Positions 44,202 to 53,553 of a DNA stretch of 64,000 nucleotides are shown here, in pieces. Source of the DNA: Anthocerotibacter panamensis C109 (lineage in GTDB: Bacteria > Cyanobacteriota > Cyanobacteriia > Gloeobacterales > Anthocerotibacteraceae); assembly GCF_018389385.1 (NCBI RefSeq), contig NZ_CP062698.1:3628667-3692666 (forward strand), given 5' to 3'. Every line of letters begins with the position of its first letter. Positions within the stretch are counted from its first letter, which is position 1. The position numbers were made by a program, and so were the translations under genes. Under the pieces are notes generated by a model. That model ran no database searches, was not told the DNA's origin, and saw nothing but the letters and a program-made list of their open reading frames with translations.

Positions 44202-45671
44202 TCAAGGTTGGTAGACTTGGGTTTTGGGGAAGAAGGCATACCACCCGAACCAATAAGCCTGGAAGCCATTGAGGCGCGGGGCACGCTTGCCGTTTGGTCC
44301 CAAGAGGGCTTCTTCGGTGACATGCCAGGGCTGTCCTTTAGGGTCAAGGACAGTCCCGGCGTCCGGTCCCGCGCGAAAGACCATCCCGTCTCGGCGATAG
44401 GCACGGACTTCACCCCCAGAAGCGTAGGAGACCGGGCCATCGCGCAGGCTTTTGCCACGCACCGTCACCACATCACGCGGAGCCACCAAGACCACGGGTG
44501 TTTTACCCACGGTATCGTTGACTACCTTGCGGGCGGTCAGGGTCTTGACGGGATAAGCCTTTTGCACCTCGTCGAAGTTGAGCCCGTAGATGCGCTCTTT
44601 GCCCGGTAGCCGCTGACTGCGCTGCCAGACGGGAAACATCAAGTCCTGCGAGGCGAAGTAGGAGCCGTAGGCAGCACCCAATTCGTAGCTGCGGTTAAAC
44701 CCTGTGTTCAGGTCGAGGACGCGCGTATCAGGATGCTGGGTCTGCCAATCTTTCCAAGCGGTGAGCACGATGGGCAGCAAACTTAGCTTGATTGGTTTGG
44801 CGGCAAGGTTGCCGAGGACTGGTTCGCCGGTAAATTGGTTCCAGAGCGTGCGCGTCTGGCGGTCGTACATGAGCTTGTTGCTGCGAAAGAGAAAGCCGGA
44901 GGAGCCGAAGGTATAGGTCGTGCCCCCAAGCCGCCCGTCGTAGGCGATCCCGGCCCCACAGAGGGTGCAGTAGGCGAGCGAAACCGGCACCCCGCCGACG
45001 ACATCGTTCGCCATCTCATGCCAGTCCAGGATGCGCAGCGGGTAGGCGCGGGCGTCGCCATTGATAGCGAGGCCAAAGACCGGCTCGCCGGGGTTGAGGT
45101 AGGTGGCTTTGGCAGCGGGGATCATCCGAGCATTATCCAGCGCGGGAATCCCATCTACCAACACCCCACCCCACTGGATCTCTTCGACGCGCAGGCGTAC
45201 AGGGAACTTGTCTTGCAAAAATTCGCCGAGGGCTGGGTCGAGACGTGTGAGCAACTTCCCTTTCCAGGTGGTGAAGCCAGGGGGAGGTACAAGTTTTGTC
45301 GTGCCGTACCACTCGATCCAAGCAAAGTAGCCACTGAAATCGGTCGGGAAGTTTTTCCCGGACAGCGTCTGTAGCGCAGCCATCTGAGCCTTAAATCCCC
45401 TGCGGCTGAGAATACCGATTTGGTTGGCACGCATCAACTCGATAAAAACGGCAACAAAACGGCTATCCCGTGCGGACAGAATTTCCTTGATGGCTGCCTG
45501 CGTCTCAGCTTCCCCGCCATCGGAGAGCTGGTACATCAAGGCGATGGCCTGTTTTTCTGACAAAGCGGCACGCGACGCTACCGCCACCGGTGCCGCCCGC
45601 AGGTGCAGCGGCGACCCAGACACCAGGACAAGGGCTACCAGGACAGAACGCACGGTTCTGGTCGTTTTCAT
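44202..45671 (-). CDS. secreted DUF3179 protein
   Basis: A 489-residue exported protein with signal peptide SVLVALVLVSGSPLHLRA and a DUF3179 domain (IPALDNARMIPAAKATYLNP; ALAYCTLCGAGIAYD-like SLAYCTLCGAGIAYDGR with the conserved Cys pair; NKLMYDRQTRTLWNQFTGEP). Function is unknown; the conserved CxxC suggests a metal or redox site outside the cytoplasm. The ATG 45671 follows GGAGAAC and begins the signal peptide; the frame is open upstream without a signal. Confidence 0.8.
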   Translation of the reverse strand: MKTTRTVRSVLVALVLVSGSPLHLRAAPVAVASRAALSEKQAIALMYQLSDGGEAETQAAIKEILSARDSRFVAVFIELMRANQIGILSRRGFKAQMAALQTLSGKNFPTDFSGYFAWIEWYGTTKLVPPPGFTTWKGKLLTRLDPALGEFLQDKFPVRLRVEEIQWGGVLVDGIPALDNARMIPAAKATYLNPGEPVFGLAINGDARAYPLRILDWHEMANDVVGGVPVSLAYCTLCGAGIAYDGRLGGTTYTFGSSGFLFRSNKLMYDRQTRTLWNQFTGEPVLGNLAAKPIKLSLLPIVLTAWKDWQTQHPDTRVLDLNTGFNRSYELGAAYGSYFASQDLMFPVWQRSQRLPGKERIYGLNFDEVQKAYPVKTLTARKVVNDTVGKTPVVLVAPRDVVTVRGKSLRDGPVSYASGGEVRAYRRDGMVFRAGPDAGTVLDPKGQPWHVTEEALLGPNGKRAPRLNGFQAYWFGWYAFFPKTQVYQP

Positions 45672-45831
45672 AGAGTCGTTGTTCTCCACGCGATGAGGTC
45701 GGTCGTAGCAGAAACGGTCTTCTGCGTTACGAAGGTGACTGGGGTGGCAGATGTAGAAAGCCTCAGGCAGCAACACCCTAGGAACTCGCAAAGAACGCAC
45801 CCAAGCAGGGCGTAACTTGCAGACCCCCAGG

Positions 45832-46395
45832 TTATTTGACCGTAAAGGAAGTAAAAAAGCTACGGTACTCTTCCTCTTTGAGCAATTCTGGTCGCTTGGC
45901 GGACAAGGTGACCTGAAAAAGCCGGTCCTTAGCTACGATGTAGTCCACCCGGCTGTAGACCGCTTCGCCTTTTTGTTTAGCCTGAACGGTCAGGGATTTC
46001 CCCACGTATCCGGCTTGAGGTAAGGGATCTTCGCTCAAGATAGTGGCCCGCTTCTTGAGTTGCTGGATCACAAGGTCGAGCAGTTGGGTTGAAGTGTAGC
46101 GCCGTTGTAGGTCTGGGCTTAGTTGAGAGACAAGGATCGAGGCGTAGCCCACGGTCGGAGCAAGGCGTCCCGCATCATAGACTGTCGTGGGCAGGGCTTC
46201 TTTGCCCATAAAAACCGTCGAATTGACAGGAGGGACGGGGCGAAAGGCTCCCGGATAGGTCACCTGGAACTCGCGGCCCATGAAGACCACAGGTTGGGGG
46301 GGGGCGGGTTTGATGAGCACCCCACAGCCTGAAAGGAGCAACGCAGCAGTGAGGGTAGGCAATAGGCCAGCCAGTCTGGTTGGATGAGAGGGCAT
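45832..46395 (-). CDS. lipoprotein of unknown function
   Basis: A 187-residue lipoprotein: the signal ends in LTAALLLSGCG with a good lipobox Cys. The mature part reads MGREFQVTYPGAFRPV, TVYDAGRLAPTVGYASILVS and SYVGKSLTVQAK-like GYVGKSLTVQAKQKG, a PsbP/MOG1-like alpha-beta pattern. It probably lines the periplasm or inner face of the outer membrane. No operon partner is obvious. Confidence 0.7.
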   Translation of the reverse strand: MPSHPTRLAGLLPTLTAALLLSGCGVLIKPAPPQPVVFMGREFQVTYPGAFRPVPPVNSTVFMGKEALPTTVYDAGRLAPTVGYASILVSQLSPDLQRRYTSTQLLDLVIQQLKKRATILSEDPLPQAGYVGKSLTVQAKQKGEAVYSRVDYIVAKDRLFQVTLSAKRPELLKEEEYRSFFTSFTVK

Positions 46396-46476
46396 CGGGG
46401 TCCAGGCGCTTATGCCCTTGATGCTATCATGACGCTCTCGCAGAGCCAGAGTAAGCTAGTAAGGAACCCGCTCAAT

Positions 46477-46698
46477 ATGAATCCCATGGATGAACTCAGT
46501 CCTATCTTCCGCGCACTGTCCGACCATCCGTTGCCCTTCCTTGGGGGGTTTTTCTCAGGGTTGTTTCGCCTGAGTACCAATGAGGACCCGGTGAGAAACT
46601 GGCTGGTCGAGCACATGGCGAAGCCCTCCGGCAATTTAGAGCGGAAAACTACCAGTGAGAACAATGGACAGGGACCGCAGCGCATCGACATCGAGTAG
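46477..46698 (+). CDS. small protein, unknown function
   Basis: A 73-residue protein: DELSPIFRALSDHPLPFLGG, then SGLFRLSTNEDPVRNWLVEH, ending in a charged tail. The helical start ELSPxFxALxDHPxxFxGGF looks conserved-like and resembles small cyanobacterial proteins. The ATG 46477 follows AAGGA; the frame is open to 46384. Its end overlaps the next gene by 35 bases. Confidence 0.55.
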   Translation: MNPMDELSPIFRALSDHPLPFLGGFFSGLFRLSTNEDPVRNWLVEHMAKPSGNLERKTTSENNGQGPQRIDIE

Positions 46699-47743
46699 GC
46701 GGCAGGTCCTCCTCGCCCTGGGAGCCCTATGCCTCGCGCCCTCGGTCGAGGCGCAGACCCCGGATTGGCTCACCAACTACCAGCGAGCGCTCCAGGCTTT
46801 GGAGACCCCCGATACCCTCCAGTTCACCCAACACAGCCAAGTCACCGGCTGGCAGACCGGAGACCTCAATGTACGCTTCCAGACCCAGGGCGGGCAGTGG
46901 CGGGCGGATATCACCGAAGATGACCGCAAACGGACCCTGACCAGCACCCAAATCGATCCGGTCTCCCACCGAGGCCGTCTAGCCATCTATGCCGCCTACG
47001 TCTCCCGACCCGAACGCCTCGCCCCTGAGGCCACCTTCCCGCTTTTGCCGGAAAATACCCCGGTCAGAACCAGCGGTCCCACCACCTGGGACGGCAAGCC
47101 AGTCTATTACGCCGCCTTCGACAATGGCGTGCCCATTCGGGAATTGTGGCTCGACCCGGTACACTTTTTGCCTGTCCGCGTGCATTGGGTGGATGGGGGT
47201 TCCTATGGCTCCTCCGAAATTTTTATGGACTTCCAGCCGGTGGGGGAGCGCTACTGGCTTCCAACCCATTCGCTGGTAAAAATTAACCTCAACTTCTGGG
47301 TGCCCATCGGCTTTAGCCGCCGCGTCTTCGAAGGCCCCCTGGAGATTGCCACCACCTATCAGGATTACCGGCTAGACCCAGCGGGTGAATTGCCTGCGGA
47401 CGCGCCCCCACCACCCGCCCAGCCCACCACTAAAGCAGCCCTCACGACTGACCCACCACGGCTCCAGGATGCCACGCTCAAGCCCACCAAGAGCCCTTTC
47501 GACCTCAGTGTGAGCAACAGCCAGAGCACTTCTGTACTCGCTGACCGGATCGCAGCTTTTAACCTAAGCAAACCCGAAGCTGTGAGCCCCTACACCCACA
47601 TCAATATCTTGCTCACCTTCACCTGGGGCCAAAGGCGCTGGCCGACCTACTTGTTCCGCTTCGATACCAAGCAGCCCCTCCTCCCTTTGGAATCCGTCAC
47701 CAGCGGGGAGCAGAAGAGTTTTCCGCTCTTTGGTGGACCATAA
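46664..47743 (+). CDS. exported LolA-like/DUF protein with a twin-arginine-like signal
   Basis: A 359-residue exported protein. The N-terminus SSRRQVLLALGALCLAPSVE holds a twin-arginine pair, so Tat export is possible. The mature part has a beta-rich LolA-like sandwich (DLNVRFQTQGGQWRADITED, DGKPVYYAAFDNGVPIRELW, FLPVRVHWVDGGSYGSSEIF) and a Pro-rich linker before the C-terminal domain. Possibly binds lipid or anchors in the outer layers; the role is inferred from fold only. Start at ATG 46664; a GTG three codons earlier is possible. Confidence 0.65.
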   Translation: MDRDRSASTSSRRQVLLALGALCLAPSVEAQTPDWLTNYQRALQALETPDTLQFTQHSQVTGWQTGDLNVRFQTQGGQWRADITEDDRKRTLTSTQIDPVSHRGRLAIYAAYVSRPERLAPEATFPLLPENTPVRTSGPTTWDGKPVYYAAFDNGVPIRELWLDPVHFLPVRVHWVDGGSYGSSEIFMDFQPVGERYWLPTHSLVKINLNFWVPIGFSRRVFEGPLEIATTYQDYRLDPAGELPADAPPPPAQPTTKAALTTDPPRLQDATLKPTKSPFDLSVSNSQSTSVLADRIAAFNLSKPEAVSPYTHINILLTFTWGQRRWPTYLFRFDTKQPLLPLESVTSGEQKSFPLFGGP

Positions 47744-47812
47744 CTGGCAGCGAGCTCCTGCGCAGCAAAGATCAGCTATGATCCGGTTAAGATCCCAGCG
47801 GAGATTTATCGC

Positions 47813-48622
47813 ATGAATGGTAAGCGGTGGCTTGTGCCCGTTTTGATAGGTTGGTTGGCCCTGAGCGGGCGCTACCCCGCCCAGGCTTATCGCGCCCTGC
47901 AAAACGCACCTAGCCCCGCCAACAGTGGTCCTGTCCGACTTGTAGACCAATCGAGTAGCCTACAGGACACCCCGCAACTGCTCAACGGCAGTTGGGATAC
48001 CACCTTGACGCTGCGCCGGGAGTCAACCCAGGACACCCGCCCCATCCAGTCGTTGGATCTGGAAATAGAACTTTTAGGAAGCCAGGGTGAAACGCTGGAG
48101 AACGTCACCACCCGCCTGCTCGTCAGCGGTTCCTGGCAGCCGCGAGAGCGCCGCGAAATCCGCTTCACACGCCCCTACCTGGGCTGGCCTGCCACCGCGC
48201 TCAGAGTCCAGGTGATCCGAGTCAACTACGCCGCAGGCGAGCCCTGGGAATTGGCTTCCACCAATCCACCTAGCCCTCTGGCAGTCACCACGGGAGAGGG
48301 GAGTGAGGAAGCGGCAAGCCTCAGTACAGACTCGCCCTACATCCCCCCTGCGGTACTCTCGACTGGAGGCAGTACCGGAGGAAACATAAGTCGCCCCGTC
48401 CGCCCCACCCGCCCGCGCCCTGTCCGTCCGCGCCCGATAGCCCCGCCTCCGCCTCAAGCCACCTCCCAACCCACTGCCCCCAACAACACCGGTACCTCTT
48501 CGGGTAGCTTTGGCACCATCCGCCCGCTCTTTGGCTCCCCCAACACCCGATCCCCCCAACCCAGTCAACAGACCCCTCAACCCACGCCAGCCCCCAGCGC
48601 CGATTCTGACCGCGAAGAATAA
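47813..48622 (+). CDS. exported proline-rich protein of unknown function
   Basis: A 269-residue secreted protein with signal peptide WLVPVLIGWLALSGRYPAQA. A beta-rich middle (SSLQDTPQLLNGSWDTTLTL, SLDLEIELLGSQGETLENVT, PRERREIRFTRPYLGWPATA) is followed by a long Pro/Arg-rich, then Ser/Gln-rich tail. No family recognised. The tail could span the cell wall. It precedes the M14 peptidase by 39 bases and may share its transcript. Confidence 0.65.
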   Translation: MNGKRWLVPVLIGWLALSGRYPAQAYRALQNAPSPANSGPVRLVDQSSSLQDTPQLLNGSWDTTLTLRRESTQDTRPIQSLDLEIELLGSQGETLENVTTRLLVSGSWQPRERREIRFTRPYLGWPATALRVQVIRVNYAAGEPWELASTNPPSPLAVTTGEGSEEAASLSTDSPYIPPAVLSTGGSTGGNISRPVRPTRPRPVRPRPIAPPPPQATSQPTAPNNTGTSSGSFGTIRPLFGSPNTRSPQPSQQTPQPTPAPSADSDREE

Positions 48623-48661
48623 GAGCAGTGCTAGGATGGGCCTCTGTTGCGGAGTGAGTGG

Positions 48662-50449
48662 ATGGGGATAAGAAGCGTTTGGCTCGGTGTGCTCAGTGCT
48701 GGGATAATACTGGTCAATATGCCCGTGGAGAGTGCCCCGGTGACCAATTGGCAGACCCAGGCCGAAGCGACTAACTACCAACAGACTGCCCGCTATCCCG
48801 AGACCGTGGCCTATGCTCGCAGACTTGCGGAAGCTTCAGCCTTCGTCAACTTCCAAACTATGGGCAAAAGCCCAGAGGGGCGCGATATTGTCCTACTCGT
48901 AGTCTCCAAGGACCAAGCTTTTACCCCCGAGGCCGCCCGCGCCACCGGCAAAGAGATCATCCTGGTCCAGGCAGGGATTCACTCTGGGGAAATCGAGGGC
49001 AAGGATGCAGGATTTGCCCTGATCCGGGAGATGGTCGTCACCGGTCAGAAAAAGCACCTCCTCGACCATGCGATCTTGCTGTTTATCCCTATCTTTAGTG
49101 TCGATGCCCACGAGCGGTTTGGTCCCTATAACCGCATCAATCAAAATGGCCCGGTCGAAATGGGCTGGCGCACCACCGCCCAAAACTACAACCTCAACCG
49201 TGACTTCCTCAAGGCTGACAGCCCGGAGATGCAGGCATGGCTCGGGCTTTTTCAGCGCTGGCTACCGGATCTGGTGGTGGATTCGCACACCACCGATGGA
49301 GCAGACTACCAGTACGACCTGACCTATGGTCTGGAGATGCACGCCAATCTACATCCCAGTCTTGTTGCTTGGCAAAAAACAGCCTTTGACCGCAATATTT
49401 TTCCGGCACTCACCCATATGGGCCACAAAGTCGCGCCCTATATCGTCTTGCGCGATGAGAAAGACCTCGTCAAGGGCTTTGAGGATTCCGCTTCCTCCCC
49501 ACGCTTCTCCACCGGCTACGCCGCCATCCAAAACCGTCCGGGGCTCCTGCTGGAGACCCACATGCTCAAGGACTATAAAAACCGGGTCATCGCCACCTAC
49601 GACACCCTGGAGCAATTGCTGGTCTATATCAATCAGACTCCCGGCACCCTCCGCCGTGCCGTGACCGAAGCGGACCAGCAGACCATCGCGCGCAGCCAGC
49701 GCTACGACCCCAACCGGCGCTATCCTCTCAGCCTCAAGCTCACCGACCGGAGCATCCCCTTCGATTTCTTGGGCGTGGAGTACACCCGCGAACTGAGTCC
49801 CATCTCGGGTTCGCTGTGGGTGAAGTACGACCCGACCCGGCCCAAAACCTTCACGATCCCCTACTACAACAACTTTGAGGTCGAGCGGGCTGTCGCCCCG
49901 CCCTTAGGCTATATCGTACCCGTCTGGCTGACGGTGGTCCTCGACCGGCTCAAAGCCCACGGCATCGCCTACCAGACCTTGACCCAACCTTTAACCCGGA
50001 TGGTCCAGACCTATGAATTCAGTAAAGTGAGCTGGCAGCCCACTCCCTTTGAGAACCACCACCTCATCCAGGACTTGACCCTGACACCTATCGAACGCGA
50101 GGTCACCTACCCGGCAGGCTCCGCAGTGGTCATGCTCGACCAACGGGCCGCCAATGTGGTCATGCACCTGCTAGAACCAGACGCCCCCGACTCCCTACTG
50201 CGGTGGGGCTACCTCGACGCCATCTTTGAGCCCAAGGAATACGCCGAAGACTACGTAGCCGAAAAACTGGCCCGCGACATGCTCGCCCGCGACCCCAAGC
50301 TCCAGACAGCATTTGAACAAAAACTTACAAGCGACCCTAAATTCGCAGGCAGCCCCACCGCCCGCTTAAACTTCTTCTATGAGCGCAGTCCTTACTATGA
50401 CCAGAAGCTCAACGTCTATCCCATTGGGCGTATCCTTAGTCCACGCTAG
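48662..50449 (+). CDS. exported M14-family metallopeptidase
   Basis: A 595-residue secreted zinc carboxypeptidase of the M14 type. The signal is GIRSVWLGVLSAGIILVNMP; zinc ligands are in VQAGIHSGEIEGKDAGFALI (HxxE, about 103-122) and VVDSHTTDGADYQYD. The catalytic Glu is a good candidate in LLLETHMLKDYKNRV. A related, larger M14 protein is at 11342-14173. The ATG 48662 is chosen over an upstream TTG. The stop codon lies in a 16-base tandem duplication. Confidence 0.87.
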   Translation: MGIRSVWLGVLSAGIILVNMPVESAPVTNWQTQAEATNYQQTARYPETVAYARRLAEASAFVNFQTMGKSPEGRDIVLLVVSKDQAFTPEAARATGKEIILVQAGIHSGEIEGKDAGFALIREMVVTGQKKHLLDHAILLFIPIFSVDAHERFGPYNRINQNGPVEMGWRTTAQNYNLNRDFLKADSPEMQAWLGLFQRWLPDLVVDSHTTDGADYQYDLTYGLEMHANLHPSLVAWQKTAFDRNIFPALTHMGHKVAPYIVLRDEKDLVKGFEDSASSPRFSTGYAAIQNRPGLLLETHMLKDYKNRVIATYDTLEQLLVYINQTPGTLRRAVTEADQQTIARSQRYDPNRRYPLSLKLTDRSIPFDFLGVEYTRELSPISGSLWVKYDPTRPKTFTIPYYNNFEVERAVAPPLGYIVPVWLTVVLDRLKAHGIAYQTLTQPLTRMVQTYEFSKVSWQPTPFENHHLIQDLTLTPIEREVTYPAGSAVVMLDQRAANVVMHLLEPDAPDSLLRWGYLDAIFEPKEYAEDYVAEKLARDMLARDPKLQTAFEQKLTSDPKFAGSPTARLNFFYERSPYYDQKLNVYPIGRILSPR

Positions 50450-50468
50450 AGCTAGTCCACGCTAGAGC
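50437..50468 (+). repeat. 16-base tandem duplication across the M14 stop codon
   Basis: TAGTCCACGCTAGAGC occurs twice in direct succession (50437-50452 and 50453-50468). The first copy contains the last codons and stop of the M14 gene. Confidence 0.9.
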
Positions 50469-50510
50469 CCCGTGCCCAAGCAGGTTGGGGAGGACGGCCT
50501 CCCACAGCAG

Positions 50511-51212
50511 TTAAGCTTCGCGCGAGCCGTTGCGCACACACAGCATCTGGTTCCCGCCGCGCTGAAATTCATAGGGGACCTGACGGATTTCCACGGTGTA
50601 GCCCTGTCCTTGCAAGTGCTGGACCACGGGAGGGACCAGGGTTGAAGGCTCCCCGGTTACATCTATGAGCGGGAAGACCCGCACCTCATGAGCCACCCGG
50701 CACATTTCCTGGACTGAGGCCAGATGAAAGGGCAAAGAGAGCTGTTCGGAATAGGTAAACAGCAGATGGGAGCATAGCGCTAGGTCAAAAGCGCCATCCG
50801 CAAAAGGCAGTTCTGGTAGGGCCTCGGCCACATAGCGCCCCTGACCCTGACCGACTTTAAAGTCAGAGAGAAAGCGTCCCATCGTAGATAGGCGTAGCTG
50901 ATCCAGGTATTCGGGAGAGGGGATTTCCTCCCAGACAAAATGTTCTTGATGGGCAAACACCGCCCGCATGATCAGTGGGTGGGTTGCCTGGATCTGCGCG
51001 GCAATTTCCGCGGGCGTGTACTGATAGAGGGGGTCGCAGGAGACGATGGGACGCCCGATGGCACTCATCTCCGCGTTAAAGCTCGCCGGTCCCCCCCCGC
51101 AGTCCAGAAACTGTAGCCCCAGGTCCTCATGGGTCAGGTCAAACATCCGGGTGTACTCCGCCAGGGAGCGGCCCCAAGGAATTACCGATTCTAACTTGAT
51201 GTCGATAGCCAT
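50511..51212 (-). CDS. SAM-dependent methyltransferase-like protein
   Basis: A 233-residue protein with a class I methyltransferase core: LGLQFLDCGGGPASFNAEMS (motif I), then VSCDPLYQYTPAEIAAQIQA, LPFADGAFDLALCSHLLFTY and VAHEVRVFPLIDVTG. Similar proteins are frequent in cyanobacteria with unknown substrate. Start is the ATG 51212; the open frame continues 15 codons upstream into a RidA-type remnant, which overlaps the start by a few bases. Confidence 0.8.
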   Translation of the reverse strand: MAIDIKLESVIPWGRSLAEYTRMFDLTHEDLGLQFLDCGGGPASFNAEMSAIGRPIVSCDPLYQYTPAEIAAQIQATHPLIMRAVFAHQEHFVWEEIPSPEYLDQLRLSTMGRFLSDFKVGQGQGRYVAEALPELPFADGAFDLALCSHLLFTYSEQLSLPFHLASVQEMCRVAHEVRVFPLIDVTGEPSTLVPPVVQHLQGQGYTVEIRQVPYEFQRGGNQMLCVRNGSREA

Positions 51213-51222
51213 GGCTGGTTCC

Positions 51223-51348
51223 TCATGTGGTCTGAGGTGTGTCGAAGTCGTGCTCATCCAGGATTAGAGCATCGCACTCGATCTCGACTAGCATCGCGGG
51301 GTCGATTAAACGGCGCACTTCGACCCTACTTTGGGCAGGACAGACGCC
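51223..51348 (-). pseudogene. C-terminal fragment of a RidA/YjgF-family gene
   Basis: A stop-free stretch reads CPAQSRVEVRRLIDPAMLVE and then IECDALILDEH before a stop. RxEVxxLxxPxxLVEIExxA is the C-terminal strand and helix of RidA enamine deaminases, which are about 130 residues long. The 5' two-thirds are missing: the frame is closed by TGA at about 51349, and no continuation was found. It ends 10 bases past the start of the methyltransferase gene. Confidence 0.65.
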
Positions 51349-51422
51349 TCAAACTACTCCCTATGAGCCTTGCCAATGATTTCACTGTCCATGGGGCTCT
51401 TGTCCCGCCGGTGGGGGCAGTG

Positions 51423-51812
51423 CTATTTGCGCGTGACTTCTAAGATATAGTCCGTCTGCCATTCACTCCAGACCTGGATCGTCAGCTCCGTCTTGCCGGG
51501 GACATTGCCCTGCCAGGAACGGGTACGGGGGCGGGCAGCCTGTTCAGGGGTCGCCGCCTCAAGGACAAATACGTAGGCTTGCTTGAGCGGCGAAATAACG
51601 TTGATATAGAGTTTTTGGTCGGGAGCGACGATGACTTTGTACTGGTAGATCCGTCCCGGACGAACTTCATCTTGGACAGAACTAAAGACTTGGTTCCATA
51701 ACATCGGAAAAGTCCGGTCGATAATAGTTTCTTCGGTAGCGGCTCGGGCCATGGCTACATTCCCCAAGGCGATGCTCAACATTCCTGCTCGTAAAACTTG
51801 TCGTCGGTTCAT
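51423..51812 (-). CDS. exported protein with twin-arginine-like signal, unknown function
   Basis: A 129-residue secreted protein. MNRRQVLRAGMLSIALGNVA contains two arginines before the hydrophobic segment, so Tat export is possible. The mature part is beta-rich (RPGRIYQYKVIVAPDQKLYI, LKQAYVFVLEAATPEQAARP, ELTIQVWSEWQTDYILEV). No family recognised. The start is the ATG 51812; it overlaps nothing. Confidence 0.65.
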   Translation of the reverse strand: MNRRQVLRAGMLSIALGNVAMARAATEETIIDRTFPMLWNQVFSSVQDEVRPGRIYQYKVIVAPDQKLYINVISPLKQAYVFVLEAATPEQAARPRTRSWQGNVPGKTELTIQVWSEWQTDYILEVTRK

Positions 51813-51853
51813 CCTGCGCTCCGCTATCCTCCCTACAGCATATCCCCCCAGGA

Positions 51854-52930
51854 TTATCGCTTGCCCTTGAGCATCACTTCCTGGACCCATTGCGCCATAT
51901 CCTGCGCTGCTTGTAGGCGGACCAACCCCCGTGCTATCTGACCCATGCGCTGACGGGTAGCGGTTTGCTCCATGAGGGTGAGGACGGTACGCGTGAGGAT
52001 GGGTGCGGTGAGGGTCTGCTCCTGAAACATCAGGGCTGCCCCCCGGTCTACCAAGGCACGAGCATTAAATGCTTGATGGTCATCGGCGGCGTAGGGGTAG
52101 GGAATGAGAATACTCGGGCGGCTCGTGGCGCACAACTCCGCAAGGCTGACCGCCCCAGAGCGAGAGATTACCAGATCCGCTCGGTACAAGAGCGCACCCA
52201 TTTGACGCCAAAAAGCGATGGGCCAATAGTGAGGATGGCTGAGGGCTTCCTGACAGCGGGTAAACTCCCCCGCTCCAGTGAGGTGCACGATCCACAAATC
52301 CCGCTCCAGCCATGCCGGGGCACATTCCCGGACCAGGCGATTGATCCCCTGTGCCCCCTGTGAGCCGCCCATCACCAGCAAAACCAGGGCTTGCGGGGGG
52401 ATCTCCAAACCCTGGAGTGCGCTTGGCTCCAGACAATCAGCGCGGACAGGCGTGCCAATCCAACGGGTCGGGACATCCGGCAGATACTGCACCGCCTCGA
52501 CCAAACCTAGTCCGACTCCTTGCGTGAAGCGGGAAAAAAAACGGGTGACCTTCCCAGGGAAAGCATTGGACTCATGGAGTAACACAGGTAAACCCAGAGA
52601 ACGAGCCGCGAGAATAGCAGGTGCGGCAATATAGCCCCCCGTCGTAAAAACCCCCGCATAACCCTGTTGCAGCAGTTGGCGGACCTCCCCCAGAACCCGG
52701 ACTAACTTTACGCCCAAGCGTAGCCAGGTAAGCGGTGATTTCGTCTGGAGCCCTTCCATCGGGACTGTCACCAAAGGATAGTGCCCCGGAATCAACCGTT
52801 CCTCCAGGCGTCCCGGCACCCCCAGCCAAGTAATATCCCAATCTTTAAGTTCCTGAGCTACCGCCAAAGCCGGAAAGATATGACCGCCTGTACCGCTTGC
52901 CGCCACGAGCAGTTTGCCTAGGCTTGCCAG
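51854..52930 (-). CDS. murG: UDP-GlcNAc: lipid I GlcNAc transferase MurG, apparent CTG start
   Basis: A 358-residue GT28-type glycosyltransferase that adds GlcNAc to lipid I at the membrane. The Gly-rich motif is VAASGTGGHIFPALAVA, followed by FTTGGYIAAPAILAARSLGL and, in the donor domain, VLLVMGGSQGAQGINRLV and ISRSGAVSLAELCATSRPSI. The usual first strand (xKLLxAASGTGGH) is encoded by codons upstream of the first GTG (52906): the only sensible start is CTG at 52930, next to the nrdR stop, with GGAG 9 bases before. A GTG start would remove the core strand. Confidence 0.93.
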   Translation of the reverse strand: MASLGKLLVAASGTGGHIFPALAVAQELKDWDITWLGVPGRLEERLIPGHYPLVTVPMEGLQTKSPLTWLRLGVKLVRVLGEVRQLLQQGYAGVFTTGGYIAAPAILAARSLGLPVLLHESNAFPGKVTRFFSRFTQGVGLGLVEAVQYLPDVPTRWIGTPVRADCLEPSALQGLEIPPQALVLLVMGGSQGAQGINRLVRECAPAWLERDLWIVHLTGAGEFTRCQEALSHPHYWPIAFWRQMGALLYRADLVISRSGAVSLAELCATSRPSILIPYPYAADDHQAFNARALVDRGAALMFQEQTLTAPILTRTVLTLMEQTATRQRMGQIARGLVRLQAAQDMAQWVQEVMLKGKR

Positions 52931-53431
52931 TTACTGCGTCTCCAAGTGGAGGATGTCTTCGAGTTTGGCGCGGGTCATGTGATCGGCAGGCAGGCGGCCC
53001 AATTCTTCTACAAAGTCGGAGATACCCTGGAACTGGCGATAGACCGAAGCGAAGCGCACATAGGCGACTTCGTTGAGTTCGCGCAAGCTCTTGAGGACCC
53101 GCTCGCCAATGAGCTGCGTCGTCACTTCCCGTAAGGCCCGCTGCTGTAACTCCGTCTCAATGGTGTCCACTAAGTCTTCGATCTGAGAGCGGGTCACCCC
53201 CGTCTTCTCACAGGCGATGGTCACACCCTTGAGGATCTTGAAGCGGTCAAAAGACTCACGCTTGCCGCTGCGCTTGATGACCACTAAAGGCACAAACTCA
53301 ACGCGCTCGTAGGTAGTGAAGCGCTTGCGGCACTCCAAGCACTCGCGGCGACGACGAATGCTGCTGCTTTCGTCCGCCGAGCGAGACTCGAGGACTCTAC
53401 TGTTAGGATGGCTGCAAAAGGGACACAACAT
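52931..53431 (-). CDS. nrdR: transcriptional repressor NrdR
   Basis: A 166-residue NrdR, the ATP/dATP-sensing repressor of ribonucleotide reductase genes. The zinc ribbon is [17 protein letters not shown] with [16 protein letters not shown], followed by the ATP-cone ([20 protein letters not shown] and [19 protein letters not shown]). It shares a divergent region of about 120 bases with murA. The stop codon abuts murG, so nrdR and murG are cotranscribed. Confidence 0.96.
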   Translation of the reverse strand: MLCPFCSHPNSRVLESRSADESSSIRRRRECLECRKRFTTYERVEFVPLVVIKRSGKRESFDRFKILKGVTIACEKTGVTRSQIEDLVDTIETELQQRALREVTTQLIGERVLKSLRELNEVAYVRFASVYRQFQGISDFVEELGRLPADHMTRAKLEDILHLETQ

Positions 53432-53553
53432 AGCCCTATCATGACCGACTTAATCTCTGCTGACAAGAGTCGCCTCAAAATATTTTAAAAACCTATGACA
53501 ACCGGTCAAGCCGGACAAAAATCGGTAGAATCAGGTGAGTTTTAGGGTGTACT

